A stretch of 64,000 nucleotides of DNA from Changchengzhania lutea (GCF_006974145.1 NZ_CP039456.1:3410499-3474498), one strand, 5' to 3'. Shown: positions 27,794 to 37,756, numbered from the stretch's first letter. Program-made: numbers and translations. The notes: generated by a model not told the origin, from the letters alone.

Positions 27794-30727
27794 ATGAATC
27801 ATTCTATGCGCCAAATTTCAATCATATTTATATTTTCTCTATTTACGATCACTTCTTTTTCTCAAAGTAGTCATAACCCTTTGTTATCGTCAGATAAGGA
27901 AGCCCAAGAAAAATGGGTGGATAGCATTTATAAGTCCATGACCCTGCATGAACGTGTTGGTCAATTATACATGGTCCAAGTCATGTCTAATCAAAATAAT
28001 GCAACTAAAAACAACATCATCAAGCTTATTAGGGATTACCATATTGGTGGATTAATATATTCTAATGGCGGCCCTGTGAGGCAGGCCAAGTTAAATAACG
28101 AATTACAATCCCTTTCTAAAATACCCTTGTTGATAGGTATGGATGCCGAATGGGGTTTAAGTATGCGCTTGGATTCTACCTATGCTTTTCCTTGGAACAT
28201 GACTTTAGGTGCCATAAAAAACAATAAGCTTATTGAACAAACGGGACGGCAAATAGGAGAACACTGCAAACGTATAGGAGTTCATTTTAATTTCGCACCG
28301 GTTGTGGATATCAACACAAATCCTAAAAACCCAATTATTGGAAACCGCTCATTTGGTGAAGACCGAGACAATGTAACCAACAAAGCTTTGGCATTCATGA
28401 AAGGGATGCAAAGTGCAGGCGTATTGGCAAATGCCAAGCATTTTCCTGGACACGGTGATACTGATCAAGACTCGCATCATACCTTGCCAACTATAGCATT
28501 TAATGCAAAACGAATTGATTCCATAGAATTATATCCCTACAAGAAATTGATTTCTAAAGGCTTATCAAGCGTTATGGTAGCGCATTTAAACGTGCCTAGT
28601 TTAGAATCGCGAGATGGCTATCCATCATCACTTTCGTCGCATATCGTGACCGATATCTTAAAAGAGCGTATGGACTTTAAGGGGCTTATTTTTACTGATG
28701 CTTTAACTATGAAGGGTGCTTCCAATTTTAGTGAAACCGGCGCTATTGATTTGGCAGCGTTTATAGCAGGAAATGATGTCATGCTCATGTCTGAAAACGT
28801 AAGTATTGGAATGTCAAAATTAATGGATGCCTATAACAAAGGCACTATTACCGAAAAACGATTAGCCCACTCCGTTAAGAAGGTTTTAATGGCGAAATAT
28901 AAAGTCGGTTTAAATCAATATAAGCCTGTAGGATTATACGGTTTGGTTTCAGATTTAGACCGAATTGAGGATGATGTTTTATATGAAGAACTGATCGAAA
29001 ATGCCTTAACGATTACGAAAAATGATAAAAAGCTATTACCCTTCCAACAACTGGAAAAAAAGTCTATAGCTTACGTTGCACTTGGCGATGATTCTGGTGC
29101 TGTTTTCTTCAGCGAGTTAAAAAAGTATGGCAAAGTTCATAAAATTACATCAAAGACGCTAGAGGATTTAAAGAACAAACTTCAGCCTTATAATACGGTG
29201 ATATTTGGGTTACATAAATCGAACGAAAGCCCATGGAAGAGCTATAAATTTTCAACTAAAGAAATTGTTTGGGTTGAAGAAATAGCAAAAACGCATCAAG
29301 TCGTTTTAGATGTTTTTGCAAAACCTTATGCACTTTCAGATTTCCAAAATATCGATAACATAGAAAGCATTATTATTAGTTATCAAAATAGTAAAATAAC
29401 TCAAGAAAAATCGGCACAACTTATTTTTGGTGCCATTCCGTCAAAAGGCGTATTACCAGTTTCAATACAACCTTTTTTTAAGGAAGGCGAAGGCATTTTT
29501 AATAATACAGTTAGTAGATTAGGTTATACTATTCCTGAACGCGCCGGTATGAATTCATACAAATTAAACAGGATAGACTCCATAGCTAAGATCGCGGTTG
29601 ATTCTATGATGACACCAGGAATTCAAATTTTGGTAGCCCGAAAGGGTAAGGTGGTTTATAATAAAAATTTTGGACATCACACCTATGCAGAAAAGAATCA
29701 GGTATCATTTGATGATATCTATGATGTGGCATCACTAACAAAAATAGTTGCCACGTTACCACTTCTCATGGAATTGGTAGAGCAGGGTACAATCTCTTTA
29801 AACACAAAGTTGTCCGATATGCTTCCAGAGTATAAAAACTCAAATAAAGCGAATATTACCTTAAAGAGCATGTTATCGCATTATGCAAGACTAAAACCTT
29901 GGGTGCCGTTCTATTTTAACACCTTAGACGAAGACAGTAAACGACCAAGTGCCAAGTATTATAGAAATTCAAAGAGTGAAAAATTTAATATTGAAGTATC
30001 AAAAAATTTGTTTTTAAGAAGTGACTATCAAGATTCTATTCAAGGCATTATTAAGGATTCAGAATTACTTAACAGACTTAGATACCGTTACAGCGATTTA
30101 CCCTATTATATTTTAAAAAAGTATATTGAAAGGCATTACGGTAAACCTTTAAACGTGTTGGCTCAAGAGCATTTTTACGAGTCTTTAGGCGCTAATTACA
30201 CTCTATACAATCCGTATCATAAAATTAGCAATAAAAAAATTGTACCTACTGAAGAAGACGACTATTATAGGTTTCAGAAAGTGCATGGTTATGTTCATGA
30301 TATGGGAGCGGCCATGCAGAATGGCGTAGGTGGGCATGCAGGCGTTTTTAGCAATGCTAATGATCTGGCCAAAATTATGCAGATGTACTTACAGAAAGGG
30401 TATTATGGAGGCAAACGCTATTTAAATCCAGAAACTGTAGATAAATTTAATACCTGCTATTATTGCGATGATAATAATAGAAGAGGTATTGGATTTGATA
30501 AACCTCAATTAGGTGAAAGTGGGCCAACTTGCGGGTGTATTTCCATGACTAGTTTTGGGCATTCTGGATTTACGGGAACCTATGCCTGGGCAGATCCTGA
30601 AGAGGAGATTGTTTACATTTTTCTAGCTAACAGAACATATCCAAGAGCAGGTAAAAACCTACTTCTTAAAGAAAATATTAGAACAGACATTCAGCGTCTT
30701 ATTTACGAGGCTATTGAAGATAAATAA
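27794..30727 (+). CDS. Exported GH3 glycosidase fused to a class C beta-lactamase-type domain
   Basis: 977 residues. A signal peptide (to about residue 24, ...TITSFSQ) leads into a glycoside hydrolase family 3 domain with the NagZ-type His-Asp motif KHFPGHGDTDQDSHHTLP at 215-232 and nucleophile D302 in FTDALTMKG. The second half is a serine hydrolase of the beta-lactamase/penicillin-binding fold: SLTK (SxxK) near 650, RYSD (YxN-like) and FGHSGFTG (HxG) near 905. Such fusions are common in Bacteroidota and are thought to act on peptidoglycan fragments in the periplasm. The ATG at 27806 is an alternative start. Next gene bshA is 9 bases away. Confidence 0.92.
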   Translation: MNHSMRQISIIFIFSLFTITSFSQSSHNPLLSSDKEAQEKWVDSIYKSMTLHERVGQLYMVQVMSNQNNATKNNIIKLIRDYHIGGLIYSNGGPVRQAKLNNELQSLSKIPLLIGMDAEWGLSMRLDSTYAFPWNMTLGAIKNNKLIEQTGRQIGEHCKRIGVHFNFAPVVDINTNPKNPIIGNRSFGEDRDNVTNKALAFMKGMQSAGVLANAKHFPGHGDTDQDSHHTLPTIAFNAKRIDSIELYPYKKLISKGLSSVMVAHLNVPSLESRDGYPSSLSSHIVTDILKERMDFKGLIFTDALTMKGASNFSETGAIDLAAFIAGNDVMLMSENVSIGMSKLMDAYNKGTITEKRLAHSVKKVLMAKYKVGLNQYKPVGLYGLVSDLDRIEDDVLYEELIENALTITKNDKKLLPFQQLEKKSIAYVALGDDSGAVFFSELKKYGKVHKITSKTLEDLKNKLQPYNTVIFGLHKSNESPWKSYKFSTKEIVWVEEIAKTHQVVLDVFAKPYALSDFQNIDNIESIIISYQNSKITQEKSAQLIFGAIPSKGVLPVSIQPFFKEGEGIFNNTVSRLGYTIPERAGMNSYKLNRIDSIAKIAVDSMMTPGIQILVARKGKVVYNKNFGHHTYAEKNQVSFDDIYDVASLTKIVATLPLLMELVEQGTISLNTKLSDMLPEYKNSNKANITLKSMLSHYARLKPWVPFYFNTLDEDSKRPSAKYYRNSKSEKFNIEVSKNLFLRSDYQDSIQGIIKDSELLNRLRYRYSDLPYYILKKYIERHYGKPLNVLAQEHFYESLGANYTLYNPYHKISNKKIVPTEEDDYYRFQKVHGYVHDMGAAMQNGVGGHAGVFSNANDLAKIMQMYLQKGYYGGKRYLNPETVDKFNTCYYCDDNNRRGIGFDKPQLGESGPTCGCISMTSFGHSGFTGTYAWADPEEEIVYIFLANRTYPRAGKNLLLKENIRTDIQRLIYEAIEDK

Positions 30728-30736
30728 AAATAAATA

Positions 30737-31873
30737 ATGAAAATTGGCATAGTATGTTATCCTACGTTTGGAGGAAGTGGCGTTGTAGCAACCGAATTAG
30801 GTTTAGAACTTTCTAAACGCGGTCATGAAATCCATTTTATAACCTATAACCAACCAGTAAGGTTAGAGTTATTGAGTAATGATGTGCACTACCATGAGGT
30901 TAATGTGCCTGAGTACCCTCTCTTTCATTACCAACCCTATGAGTTGGCGTTATCTAGTAAATTGGTAGATATGGTCAAGCTTCATAAAATTGAAATTCTA
31001 CATGTGCATTATGCTATTCCACATGCCTATGCGGCCTATATGGCAAAGAAAATGCTGATTGAGGAAGGTATTTACGTTCCTATTGTGACCACACTACACG
31101 GTACAGATATCACGCTTGTTGGCAGTCATCCATTTTACAAACCAGCGGTGACTTTTAGTATCAATAAATCGGATGCAGTTACAGCAGTATCTCAAAGTTT
31201 AAAAGAGGATACCTTGCGCTTATTTGATATTAAAAACACCATTTCGGTCGTGCCAAACTTTATTGATTTGGACAAGTATAAATTTAAATTCACAGATTGT
31301 CAACGCGGAATGATGGCAACAGATGAAGAAAAAATTATCACACATATTAGTAATTTAAGAGAGGTAAAGCGCGTACACGATGTTATTTCGGTTTTCTATA
31401 ATATTCAAAAAGCAATGCCAGCAAAACTAATGTTGGTTGGGGAAGGCCCTGAGCGTGAGAAGATTGAATTACAATGTCAATCGCTAGGAATTTTGGATAA
31501 AGTCGTCTTTTTTGGTCGGAGCAATGAAATTGATAAAATTTTATGTTTTAGCGATTTGTTCTTGTTGCCCTCTGCCACAGAAAGTTTTGGGTTGGCAGCA
31601 TTAGAGGCTATGGCATCTGGTGTGCCTGTAATTTCAAGTAATACGGGTGGTATTCCAGAAGTCAATATCCACGGTGTTTCAGGGTTTCTAAGTGATGTTG
31701 GCGATGTTGAAGATATGACTAAGAATGCACTTTATATTTTATCAAGTAGTGAACGACTAAAAAGCTTTAAACAAAATGCAAGAAAAGAATCTAATAAATT
31801 CGATTTGCATCAAATAGTGCCTCAATATGAAGCAATCTATGAAGATACTTTGGCGAAGTGTTTAGTGTTATGA
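30737..31873 (+). CDS. bshA: N-acetyl-alpha-D-glucosaminyl L-malate synthase BshA
   Basis: A 378-residue GT4 glycosyltransferase, GT-B fold, first step of bacillithiol synthesis: UDP-GlcNAc plus L-malate gives GlcNAc-malate. The N-terminal glycine loop YPTFGGSGVVATELG (residues 8-22) and TTLHGTDITLVG are BshA signatures, and the C-terminal ESFGLAALEAMASGVPVI carries the EX7E donor site. It implies this cell uses bacillithiol as its low-molecular-weight thiol. bshB and bshC are not in the window. Only 9 bases separate it from the GH3 gene. Confidence 0.94.
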   Translation: MKIGIVCYPTFGGSGVVATELGLELSKRGHEIHFITYNQPVRLELLSNDVHYHEVNVPEYPLFHYQPYELALSSKLVDMVKLHKIEILHVHYAIPHAYAAYMAKKMLIEEGIYVPIVTTLHGTDITLVGSHPFYKPAVTFSINKSDAVTAVSQSLKEDTLRLFDIKNTISVVPNFIDLDKYKFKFTDCQRGMMATDEEKIITHISNLREVKRVHDVISVFYNIQKAMPAKLMLVGEGPEREKIELQCQSLGILDKVVFFGRSNEIDKILCFSDLFLLPSATESFGLAALEAMASGVPVISSNTGGIPEVNIHGVSGFLSDVGDVEDMTKNALYILSSSERLKSFKQNARKESNKFDLHQIVPQYEAIYEDTLAKCLVL

Positions 31874-32002
31874 TATTTTAAACAACTATAACAACTCACC
31901 TATTCTGCTGCTTTAATCCGGCAAATAAACCATTAACTTAAATCAAAAGATTTAATATTTTGTTTCCAATTTTAGTCATATAACTAAAAAAACAAAAATA
32001 TT

Positions 32003-32070
32003 ATGAATTCTAGATTTCAATCTTGTATAGAGGCTTGTTAAGCATGTTTAGTGGTTGTCAAAGTTGTTTA
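32003..32070 (+). pseudogene. Remnant of a four-helix copper-binding (DUF326-type) gene
   Basis: The ATG at 32003 opens MNSRFQSCIEAC and is cut by TAA at 32039. Reading on, ACLV continues in the same frame, and after the loss of one base at about 32054 the next frame gives CQSCL. Restored, this spells SCIEACLACLVDCQSCL, the CxxxC-rich helix of DUF326/Csp-like copper-binding proteins. So there is one nonsense change (TTA to TAA) and one single-base deletion within 35 bases, and the rest of the gene is missing: downstream reads stop at once. A dead fragment; the neighbouring genes do not depend on it. Confidence 0.6.
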
Positions 32071-32088
32071 ATAGACCCCATAATAATT

Positions 32089-33153
32089 TTATGCTTGTTC
32101 CCTTAGATTATCAATTTGGTCTTGAGCAGTTTTTAATTCCTCGGAAGTAGGAGGGGTAGGTTCTTGCTCGTTAGCTTTTTCGGGTTCAAAACTCAATTCT
32201 GTATAAAACGGAAAATGGTCAGAAGAAATATCACTACAACTTTTAAGTGTTTTTACCCTAAATTCTGGGGAAACAAATATATGATCTAAGGGCCATCTCA
32301 ATAATCTACTGTCCGCACTAAATGTACTAAACATACCGCGCCCAATTCTTACATCCAATAAGGTACTGGTGCGCTTAAAAAGTTTTGAAGTTACCGACCA
32401 AGCAACATCATTAAAATCGCCCAATACAATCACGGGTAGCTTTGATGCTCTACTTAATTTTGCAATCATCATCATTTCTGCGTCCCTATCTGTAGATAAT
32501 GGGTTTTCTTGTGGCATTGGAGGTGTTGGATGAATGGCATATAACTGTAAAAGTTTACCGTTTGGTAATACCACCTTAGTATGGATGGATGGAATGCTAT
32601 CATCTACCATATAATGTTCTTCAGTATCAGTTAGTTTTAATTTGGAATATAGCAACATGCCGTAAGTATTACCAATAGGAATTTCGTATTTATATTTATA
32701 ATCCGGACTTAAGTCCTTACTAATATCCTTTAGCCAACGTTCATCTGCCTCAGTAAATAGCATAATATCGGCATCAAGTGCGTTCATTTCTTTAATTAAA
32801 TGCTCGCTTTCTTCGTTATCTTGTAAGACGTTTGCTGTGAAAACCTTTAGGATTGTATTCGCATCGGCACTAGCATTTTCTACCTCGTACTTATTAAATG
32901 CAGTATACGGGTAGATTTTAATAAATTGAAATATAAAACAACCGATTAAGGTGGCTATAAATAAGTAGTCTTTATAATTCTTAAAATCAAACTTTATTAT
33001 ATAGGTTATTATCGCTAAGGCGGTCAAGAATGTGAGTTGAATGTGTGGAAAGTCAAACATTCTAATCCACCAGTGGTCTAAAGGGATATAGGGTAAAATG
33101 GTTAAGCCAATGGCCACTATTCCAAAGCCTGTTAAAAAAATCTTTAAGTTCAT
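32089..33153 (-). CDS. Membrane-anchored endonuclease/exonuclease/phosphatase family protein
   Basis: 354 residues. Three N-terminal hydrophobic segments (about 4-24, 36-53, 63-81) anchor it; the rest is an EEP fold: VFTANVLQDNEES with the metal-binding Asn/Glu region, TEADERWL, AIHPTPP, VLGDFND (GDFND, catalytic), and LPLDHIFVS-like RWPLDHIFV with the terminal SDHFP His. The C-terminal 30 residues are Glu/Pro-rich. Homologues act on nucleic acids, inositol phosphates or sphingomyelin; the substrate is not decided here. Confidence 0.85.
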   Translation of the reverse strand: MNLKIFLTGFGIVAIGLTILPYIPLDHWWIRMFDFPHIQLTFLTALAIITYIIKFDFKNYKDYLFIATLIGCFIFQFIKIYPYTAFNKYEVENASADANTILKVFTANVLQDNEESEHLIKEMNALDADIMLFTEADERWLKDISKDLSPDYKYKYEIPIGNTYGMLLYSKLKLTDTEEHYMVDDSIPSIHTKVVLPNGKLLQLYAIHPTPPMPQENPLSTDRDAEMMMIAKLSRASKLPVIVLGDFNDVAWSVTSKLFKRTSTLLDVRIGRGMFSTFSADSRLLRWPLDHIFVSPEFRVKTLKSCSDISSDHFPFYTELSFEPEKANEQEPTPPTSEELKTAQDQIDNLREQA

Positions 33154-33348
33154 TAATTTGAATTTTGCCCAAAATTAACAAATTAAACGGGATTTAACCT
33201 ATTATAAAATTATTAGGCAATATTGTAACTCTGATCAACAGTTGCAGTGAAGTTTTCATTTGAACAAATATTTGAATCTTTCGAGCAAAAACACACCTTG
33301 ATTATTATTTAAATTGCTATTAATTAATAATCTAAAAAATACAAACAT

Positions 33349-33834
33349 ATGAAAACCTTACAAGATTTATTCGAACACGAAATTAAAGATTTATATTCAG
33401 CAGAGAAACAATTGGTAGAGGCTTTGCCAAATATGGTGAAAGCCGCTTCAGATAAAAAATTACAAGAGGCATTCTCAAGTCATCTAGAAGAGACCAAAGA
33501 GCAATTTGATAGAATACATCGTATTTGTGAATCATTGGATATCAATCCAACAAGTACAAAATGTAAAGCTATGGAAGGCTTAATTGAAGAATGCGATGGC
33601 ATGATAAATGAAGATGCCGATGCCGATGTTAAAGACGCTGGATTAATTGCCTGCGCGCAACGTGTGGAACACTATGAGATTTCAGGATATGGAACTGCTG
33701 TTCGTTTCGCAAAAGAATTAGGGCACAAGGACATTGCTAAAAAATTACAAACAACTTTAGATCAAGAATACCAAGCAGACCAGCATATGGATAATTTGGC
33801 TCAAGGACGTTTGAATAAAGAAGCGATGGCATAG
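33349..33834 (+). CDS. Ferritin-like DUF892 (YciE/YciF) protein
   Basis: A 161-residue all-helical protein of the DUF892 family, rich in Glu and His at positions expected for a di-iron site (LYSAEKQLVEALPNMVKAA, HLEETKEQFDRI, RVEHYEISGYG). The family is induced by stress in enterobacteria but its reaction is unknown. ATG start, good length. A bidirectional terminator follows at 33892. It is a single-gene unit. Confidence 0.92.
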   Translation: MKTLQDLFEHEIKDLYSAEKQLVEALPNMVKAASDKKLQEAFSSHLEETKEQFDRIHRICESLDINPTSTKCKAMEGLIEECDGMINEDADADVKDAGLIACAQRVEHYEISGYGTAVRFAKELGHKDIAKKLQTTLDQEYQADQHMDNLAQGRLNKEAMA

Positions 33835-33891
33835 AAAAATAAGTTTTTGGAATAGCTCTAAAGCTAATTCTAATTTGAAAACTGAGTAAAA

Positions 33892-33927
33892 ACTAAACAA
33901 CGGTAATTCCGTCGTTTAGTTTTTTTG
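33892..33927. terminator. Bidirectional intrinsic terminator
   Basis: ACTAAACAACGG (33892-33903) pairs with CCGTCGTTTAGT (33909-33920), one G-T pair, 5-base loop, then seven T on the plus strand; on the minus strand the hairpin is followed by TTTTT. It serves the DUF892 gene and the convergent GNAT gene. Confidence 0.85.
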
Positions 33928-33987
33928 TTTTATAAAGTCTATTAATTGAATTTGTGGATAGCAAATTAAAAGAGAACTTTCCATCGT

Positions 33988-34455
33988 TTATGAAAACACC
34001 AATTCCATTTTAATATCACTACGGTCATAAGGGCTTTCCGCTTCTATAGGAATTTCAAAAAAGCCATACTTTTTATAAATATAAATGGCGTTTTCTAATT
34101 TGGTATTAGAGTAAATAATTAGTTTGGGAATATCATTTGTCTTTGCAAAATCTAAACAATGCTGCATGAGTTTTTGACCAATTTTAAAACCACGATGTCG
34201 AGGAGATACGGCCATTTTTGTAAGTTCGAAAGCATCAAGGTTATTCATAGGCATCAATGCCACGGTGCCCACTACTTTATTCTCCAGCGTAGCGAAGAAA
34301 ATATGACCACCTCTTTTTATTATATAAGTTTCAGGATCACTCAAAACCTTTTCATCATAAGGTTCTACGTAAAAGAATGTTTTTAACCACTCCATGTTTA
34401 GATCATAGAAATTTTTAGAATATTTGGTAGTAAAGGAGCAAATACTAATATCCAT
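33988..34455 (-). CDS. GNAT family N-acetyltransferase
   Basis: A 155-residue acetyltransferase with the acetyl-CoA loop in motif A (KMAVSPRHRGFKIGQKLMQH, containing the R/Q-x-x-G-x-G/A pattern) and motif B IIYSNTKLENAIYIYKKYGF. The target amine is unknown. Its ATG overlaps the end of the hutG-like gene by 11 bases, so the two are translated together; a link to histidine breakdown or to detoxification of an amine is possible but unproven. Confidence 0.88.
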   Translation of the reverse strand: MDISICSFTTKYSKNFYDLNMEWLKTFFYVEPYDEKVLSDPETYIIKRGGHIFFATLENKVVGTVALMPMNNLDAFELTKMAVSPRHRGFKIGQKLMQHCLDFAKTNDIPKLIIYSNTKLENAIYIYKKYGFFEIPIEAESPYDRSDIKMELVFS

Positions 34456-35464
34456 TGGCCTTTATAAAATCTGTTATTAAATAAGAAATAAATTTACCAG
34501 TTTGTGAAGCCGTTTTCTTTTTTGCAATAGCCTCACAAATGTGTAAATACTTAACATTTTCATGTTTCCCAATAGTATAAATAAAATGTCTCGCTTGTTT
34601 AGAACTGAAACCGCTTGGTGTTAAAGCACTACTAGATATGTTTTGAACGGCGTCACAGTCTATTTCGATACCAAAAGCATCAGTAGAGACATGTTCTAGG
34701 GCACGGATAGTTTCTTTTTTAAAAGAGAGCTCTTCTCTAACCTCCAGAGCATCGTAGGTATTATATTTAATACTTGGTAATTTATTGAGCGTATCAAATA
34801 TCTTTTTTGAGGTATAGCTTTCATGTAATCCGAAAATGAAATAGTTTTCAAGGAACCCTTCCGCGTAAGCGTAAGAAAACCCATTGCCACTGTGTCTTCC
34901 TTCTTCTGCTCTAAAATCGGAATGTGCATCAAAATTAACAACATTAATTTTACTGTTTAGGGCCAGCGCTGTTCCTTTAATGTTTCCGTAAGCATTATTA
35001 TGGCCTCCACCAACTATAATTGGAATTTTACCTGCAGAAACAATTTGATATATCAAATTAGAAACATCTTGGTCAATGGTTGAAACCAATTTTCTAGCTT
35101 TTAAAATATCTTTCTTCTTATCTACATTGAGATTTGATACTTGAGTTAAAGCGTCTGAAAAATCGAGATGCCCTAAAATTAACACCTTATTTGCATCAAT
35201 AAAATCATTATTTTGAATATTTAATAAACTTTTAAGAACTGCAATCCAAGTATTGCAAGCGCCTGGTTTTCCATGGTTAGCAATCACGCCGACATCTTCC
35301 GGTAAACCTAATATTACATAATGGACATCTAAATTTAGAAGTTGCTCGTATATATTAGTAATATTGGATAAAAGCTGAACGTTCTGCCCAAATTTGGATT
35401 CACCTGAGCGTTTAGTTAAAAGTTTTTTTCTTGATGAATCATTAAATAAAACAAGTTTATCCAT
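34445..35464 (-). CDS. hutG: Formimidoylglutamase-like arginase family enzyme
   Basis: A 339-residue ureohydrolase. The Mn-binding motifs are visible: GGGHNNAYGN (first His), NFDAHSDFR (Asp and His ligands) and EIDCDAVQ (Asp ligands). The family includes arginase, agmatinase and formimidoylglutamase; the Bacteroidota version with hut genes nearby is usually HutG, which releases formamide from N-formimidoyl-L-glutamate. hutI lies a few genes to the right but hutH and hutU are not in this window, so HutG is a likely rather than certain assignment. It is followed by a GNAT gene overlapping it. Confidence 0.8.
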   Translation of the reverse strand: MDKLVLFNDSSRKKLLTKRSGESKFGQNVQLLSNITNIYEQLLNLDVHYVILGLPEDVGVIANHGKPGACNTWIAVLKSLLNIQNNDFIDANKVLILGHLDFSDALTQVSNLNVDKKKDILKARKLVSTIDQDVSNLIYQIVSAGKIPIIVGGGHNNAYGNIKGTALALNSKINVVNFDAHSDFRAEEGRHSGNGFSYAYAEGFLENYFIFGLHESYTSKKIFDTLNKLPSIKYNTYDALEVREELSFKKETIRALEHVSTDAFGIEIDCDAVQNISSSALTPSGFSSKQARHFIYTIGKHENVKYLHICEAIAKKKTASQTGKFISYLITDFIKANGY

Positions 35465-35582
35465 AAAATAAATTAATTTTGATTATTAAATGTACATCAT
35501 TATTTAATTATGGCATTAAAAAAATAGTTATTATTAGAATTTAAATAACCTTAGACTTAAAAAACACTTAAAACAATTAATT

Positions 35583-36467
35583 ATGGAAAGTAACAACAGC
35601 AGTACTGGATTAAAAGTAGCATTAGGTATCGCATTGGTTTTATTTTTGGCGACAGGATTTTACACGCTTAATTTGTATAATGAAAGTAACGATACGAAAA
35701 AGGAATTAGCTCAAGAGAAGCAATTGGTAATGAACGATTTAAATGCTATGGCAAAAGAATATGATGCTGCTATTAGCGAAAACGACGTCGCAAATTCAAA
35801 TTTGGTTGAAGCTAGAACAAGAATTCAAGGTTTAATTGATTCTTTAAAGATTTCTGAAACTAACGTAAAGAGTTTATGGAGATATAAGAGTAAATATCAA
35901 TCACTTCAAAAAGAAATGAAAGTATTATTAACTCAAAATGATTCTTTAAGAGTTGAGAATTCATATTTAGCGACTTCATTAGATAGTACAAGAGTACGTT
36001 TAGAAGAGCGAACTGTTTTTACGGATTCTTTATTGGTGCAAAATACAGCTTTAGCTGAAGTAGTAGAAAATGCAGCTGTATTATCTACAGTTGGTTTAAA
36101 AGGTTTTGGTGTAATTGAAAGAACATCAGGAAAATTGATACCAACAGAACGTGCTAGTAGAACTGATAAAATTAGAGTTTGTTATACGGTAGCTAAAAAT
36201 GCATTAGTACAAGCTGGAGATCAAGAATTGTATGTTCAAGTAATTGACCCAAAAAACAATACATTAGGTTTAAATGAACAGGTTCAATTTGATGAAAAGA
36301 CATTAAATTACAGTATGATAAGTAAGTTTAACTACGAAAACGGAAACCTTAATATTTGCGAATTTGTAGCTTCAAAAGGAGAAGATAGATTTGAAAAAGG
36401 GCGTTACGTTGTGAACGTTTTTAATGAAAAAGATTTAGTATCTAGTACAGAGTTTACTTTAAGATAG
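35583..36467 (+). CDS. Membrane-anchored coiled-coil protein of unknown function
   Basis: 294 residues. One transmembrane helix (about 10-30) is followed by a long coiled coil (about 32-155: repeated KELAQEKQLVMNDL, RTRIQGLIDSLK, SLQKEMKVLLTQNDSL, LEERTVFTDSLL) and a globular, probably beta, C-terminal domain (165-294, with DKIRVCYTVAKNALVQAG and CEFVASKGEDRFEKGRYVV). The second half looks like a small periplasmic sandwich. Flavobacterial relatives are often named chromosome partitioning or ParA, but no P-loop is present. The high and even lysine/glutamate content suggests good expression. Terminator at 36492. Confidence 0.85.
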   Translation: MESNNSSTGLKVALGIALVLFLATGFYTLNLYNESNDTKKELAQEKQLVMNDLNAMAKEYDAAISENDVANSNLVEARTRIQGLIDSLKISETNVKSLWRYKSKYQSLQKEMKVLLTQNDSLRVENSYLATSLDSTRVRLEERTVFTDSLLVQNTALAEVVENAAVLSTVGLKGFGVIERTSGKLIPTERASRTDKIRVCYTVAKNALVQAGDQELYVQVIDPKNNTLGLNEQVQFDEKTLNYSMISKFNYENGNLNICEFVASKGEDRFEKGRYVVNVFNEKDLVSSTEFTLR

Positions 36468-36491
36468 TAAAATATAACACTTAATAATTTA

Positions 36492-36519
36492 GCCTCAAGA
36501 TGATTCTTGAGGCTTTTTT
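36492..36519 (+). terminator. Intrinsic terminator after the coiled-coil gene
   Basis: GCCTCAAG (36492-36499) and CTTGAGGC (36506-36513) form a perfect 8-bp stem with a 6-base loop and six T. The end of the convergent hutI gene overlaps the last two bases. Confidence 0.85.
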
Positions 36520-37756
36520 ATGCTGTAGTTTTTCCGTTAATGATTACAGTTTCTATATTATTTTCTCCGAAGGCATAAGGCAAATAGTTGTAGTTTGGAA
36601 TGGATTTGGTGAGCATAACGTTCGCTTTTTTACCAACGGCTATACTTCCATAATCTTTAGATACTCCCATAGCATAGGCGCCATTAATGGTGCATGCATT
36701 AATAGCTTCTTCAGGTGTCATTTTCATTTTAATACAAGCTGCACTCAATACAAAGTTCATATTGCCGCTTGGTGTAGATCCAGGGTTATAATCTGTAGCC
36801 AGGGCCAATGGCAAACCAGCTTCCATAATGCGTCTAGCTGGTGTGTAGGGAATACTTAGAAAAAATGAGCAGGAGGGAAGCGCAACAGGCATGGTTATAC
36901 TGCCTTTAAGAGCATCAATATCTTCTTGTGACAATTCTTCCAAATGATCTACAGACAAAGCTTTGTGTTTTACTCCTAAAGCTACACCATCGAATGTATT
37001 AAATTGATTTACATGAATTTTAGGAATTAAACCATATCGCTTGCCAGCTTTAAGGATTCTTTCGGTATCCTCTAAATTGAAATAACCCTTTTCGCAAAAT
37101 ACATCAATATAGTCTGCTAATTGCTCCTTATCAATAATGGGTAACATGTCGTTTATAATCAAATCGATATAGCCTTCCTTATTATTTCTATAATCTTCTG
37201 GTATGGCATGTGCACCAAGAAATGTAGATTTTACCTTAATAGGAAAAGTTTCCTTTATGCGCTTGATAACACGAAGCATTTTTAATTCGGCTTCTACAGT
37301 TAGTCCGTATCCAGATTTAATTTCAATAGCACCTGTTCCTAATTGCATTACCTGCTTTACACGTGCGATGGATTCGTGATAAAGTTTGTCTTCATCTATA
37401 TTTTGAAGCATTTTCGCCGAATTTAAAATACCGCCACCGCGATTGGCAATTTCGGTATAACTTAAACCATTGATTCTATCGACAAATTCTTGCGACCTGT
37501 TTCCTGCATAAACGATGTGTGTATGACTATCGCACCATGTTGGCAGAACAATTTTACCGGTAGCGTCAATCGTTTTATCAGGATTAAAACCGTTGCAATT
37601 TTCCATACTTCCAAACGCCACTATTCTGCCTTCTTCCATATATAGAAATGCATCGTTTATAGTTGGTAAAACCTTCATGTCTTTACCCGACACTTTTAAG
37701 ACCTCACTGTCTCTTATTTGAAGCAGTTGTTTAATATTTGTGATGAGTAAGGACAT
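36518..37756 (-). CDS. hutI: Imidazolonepropionase
   Basis: A 412-residue amidohydrolase that opens 4-imidazolone-5-propanoate to N-formimidoyl-glutamate in histidine breakdown. Metal ligands lie in CDSHTHIVYAG near residue 77, with the later HAIPE, HVNQFN and DYNPGSTP motifs of the HutI family. Normal length. ATG start. It follows fumC by 57 bases on the same strand and may be co-transcribed; with hutG nearby (34445) it gives two of the four hut steps. Confidence 0.94.
   Translation of the reverse strand: MSLLITNIKQLLQIRDSEVLKVSGKDMKVLPTINDAFLYMEEGRIVAFGSMENCNGFNPDKTIDATGKIVLPTWCDSHTHIVYAGNRSQEFVDRINGLSYTEIANRGGGILNSAKMLQNIDEDKLYHESIARVKQVMQLGTGAIEIKSGYGLTVEAELKMLRVIKRIKETFPIKVKSTFLGAHAIPEDYRNNKEGYIDLIINDMLPIIDKEQLADYIDVFCEKGYFNLEDTERILKAGKRYGLIPKIHVNQFNTFDGVALGVKHKALSVDHLEELSQEDIDALKGSITMPVALPSCSFFLSIPYTPARRIMEAGLPLALATDYNPGSTPSGNMNFVLSAACIKMKMTPEEAINACTINGAYAMGVSKDYGSIAVGKKANVMLTKSIPNYNYLPYAFGENNIETVIINGKTTA

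Noticed and set aside
36500-36859. 119-codon plus-strand ORF opposite hutI
   Set aside because: Antisense to hutI and starts inside the terminator of the upstream gene.
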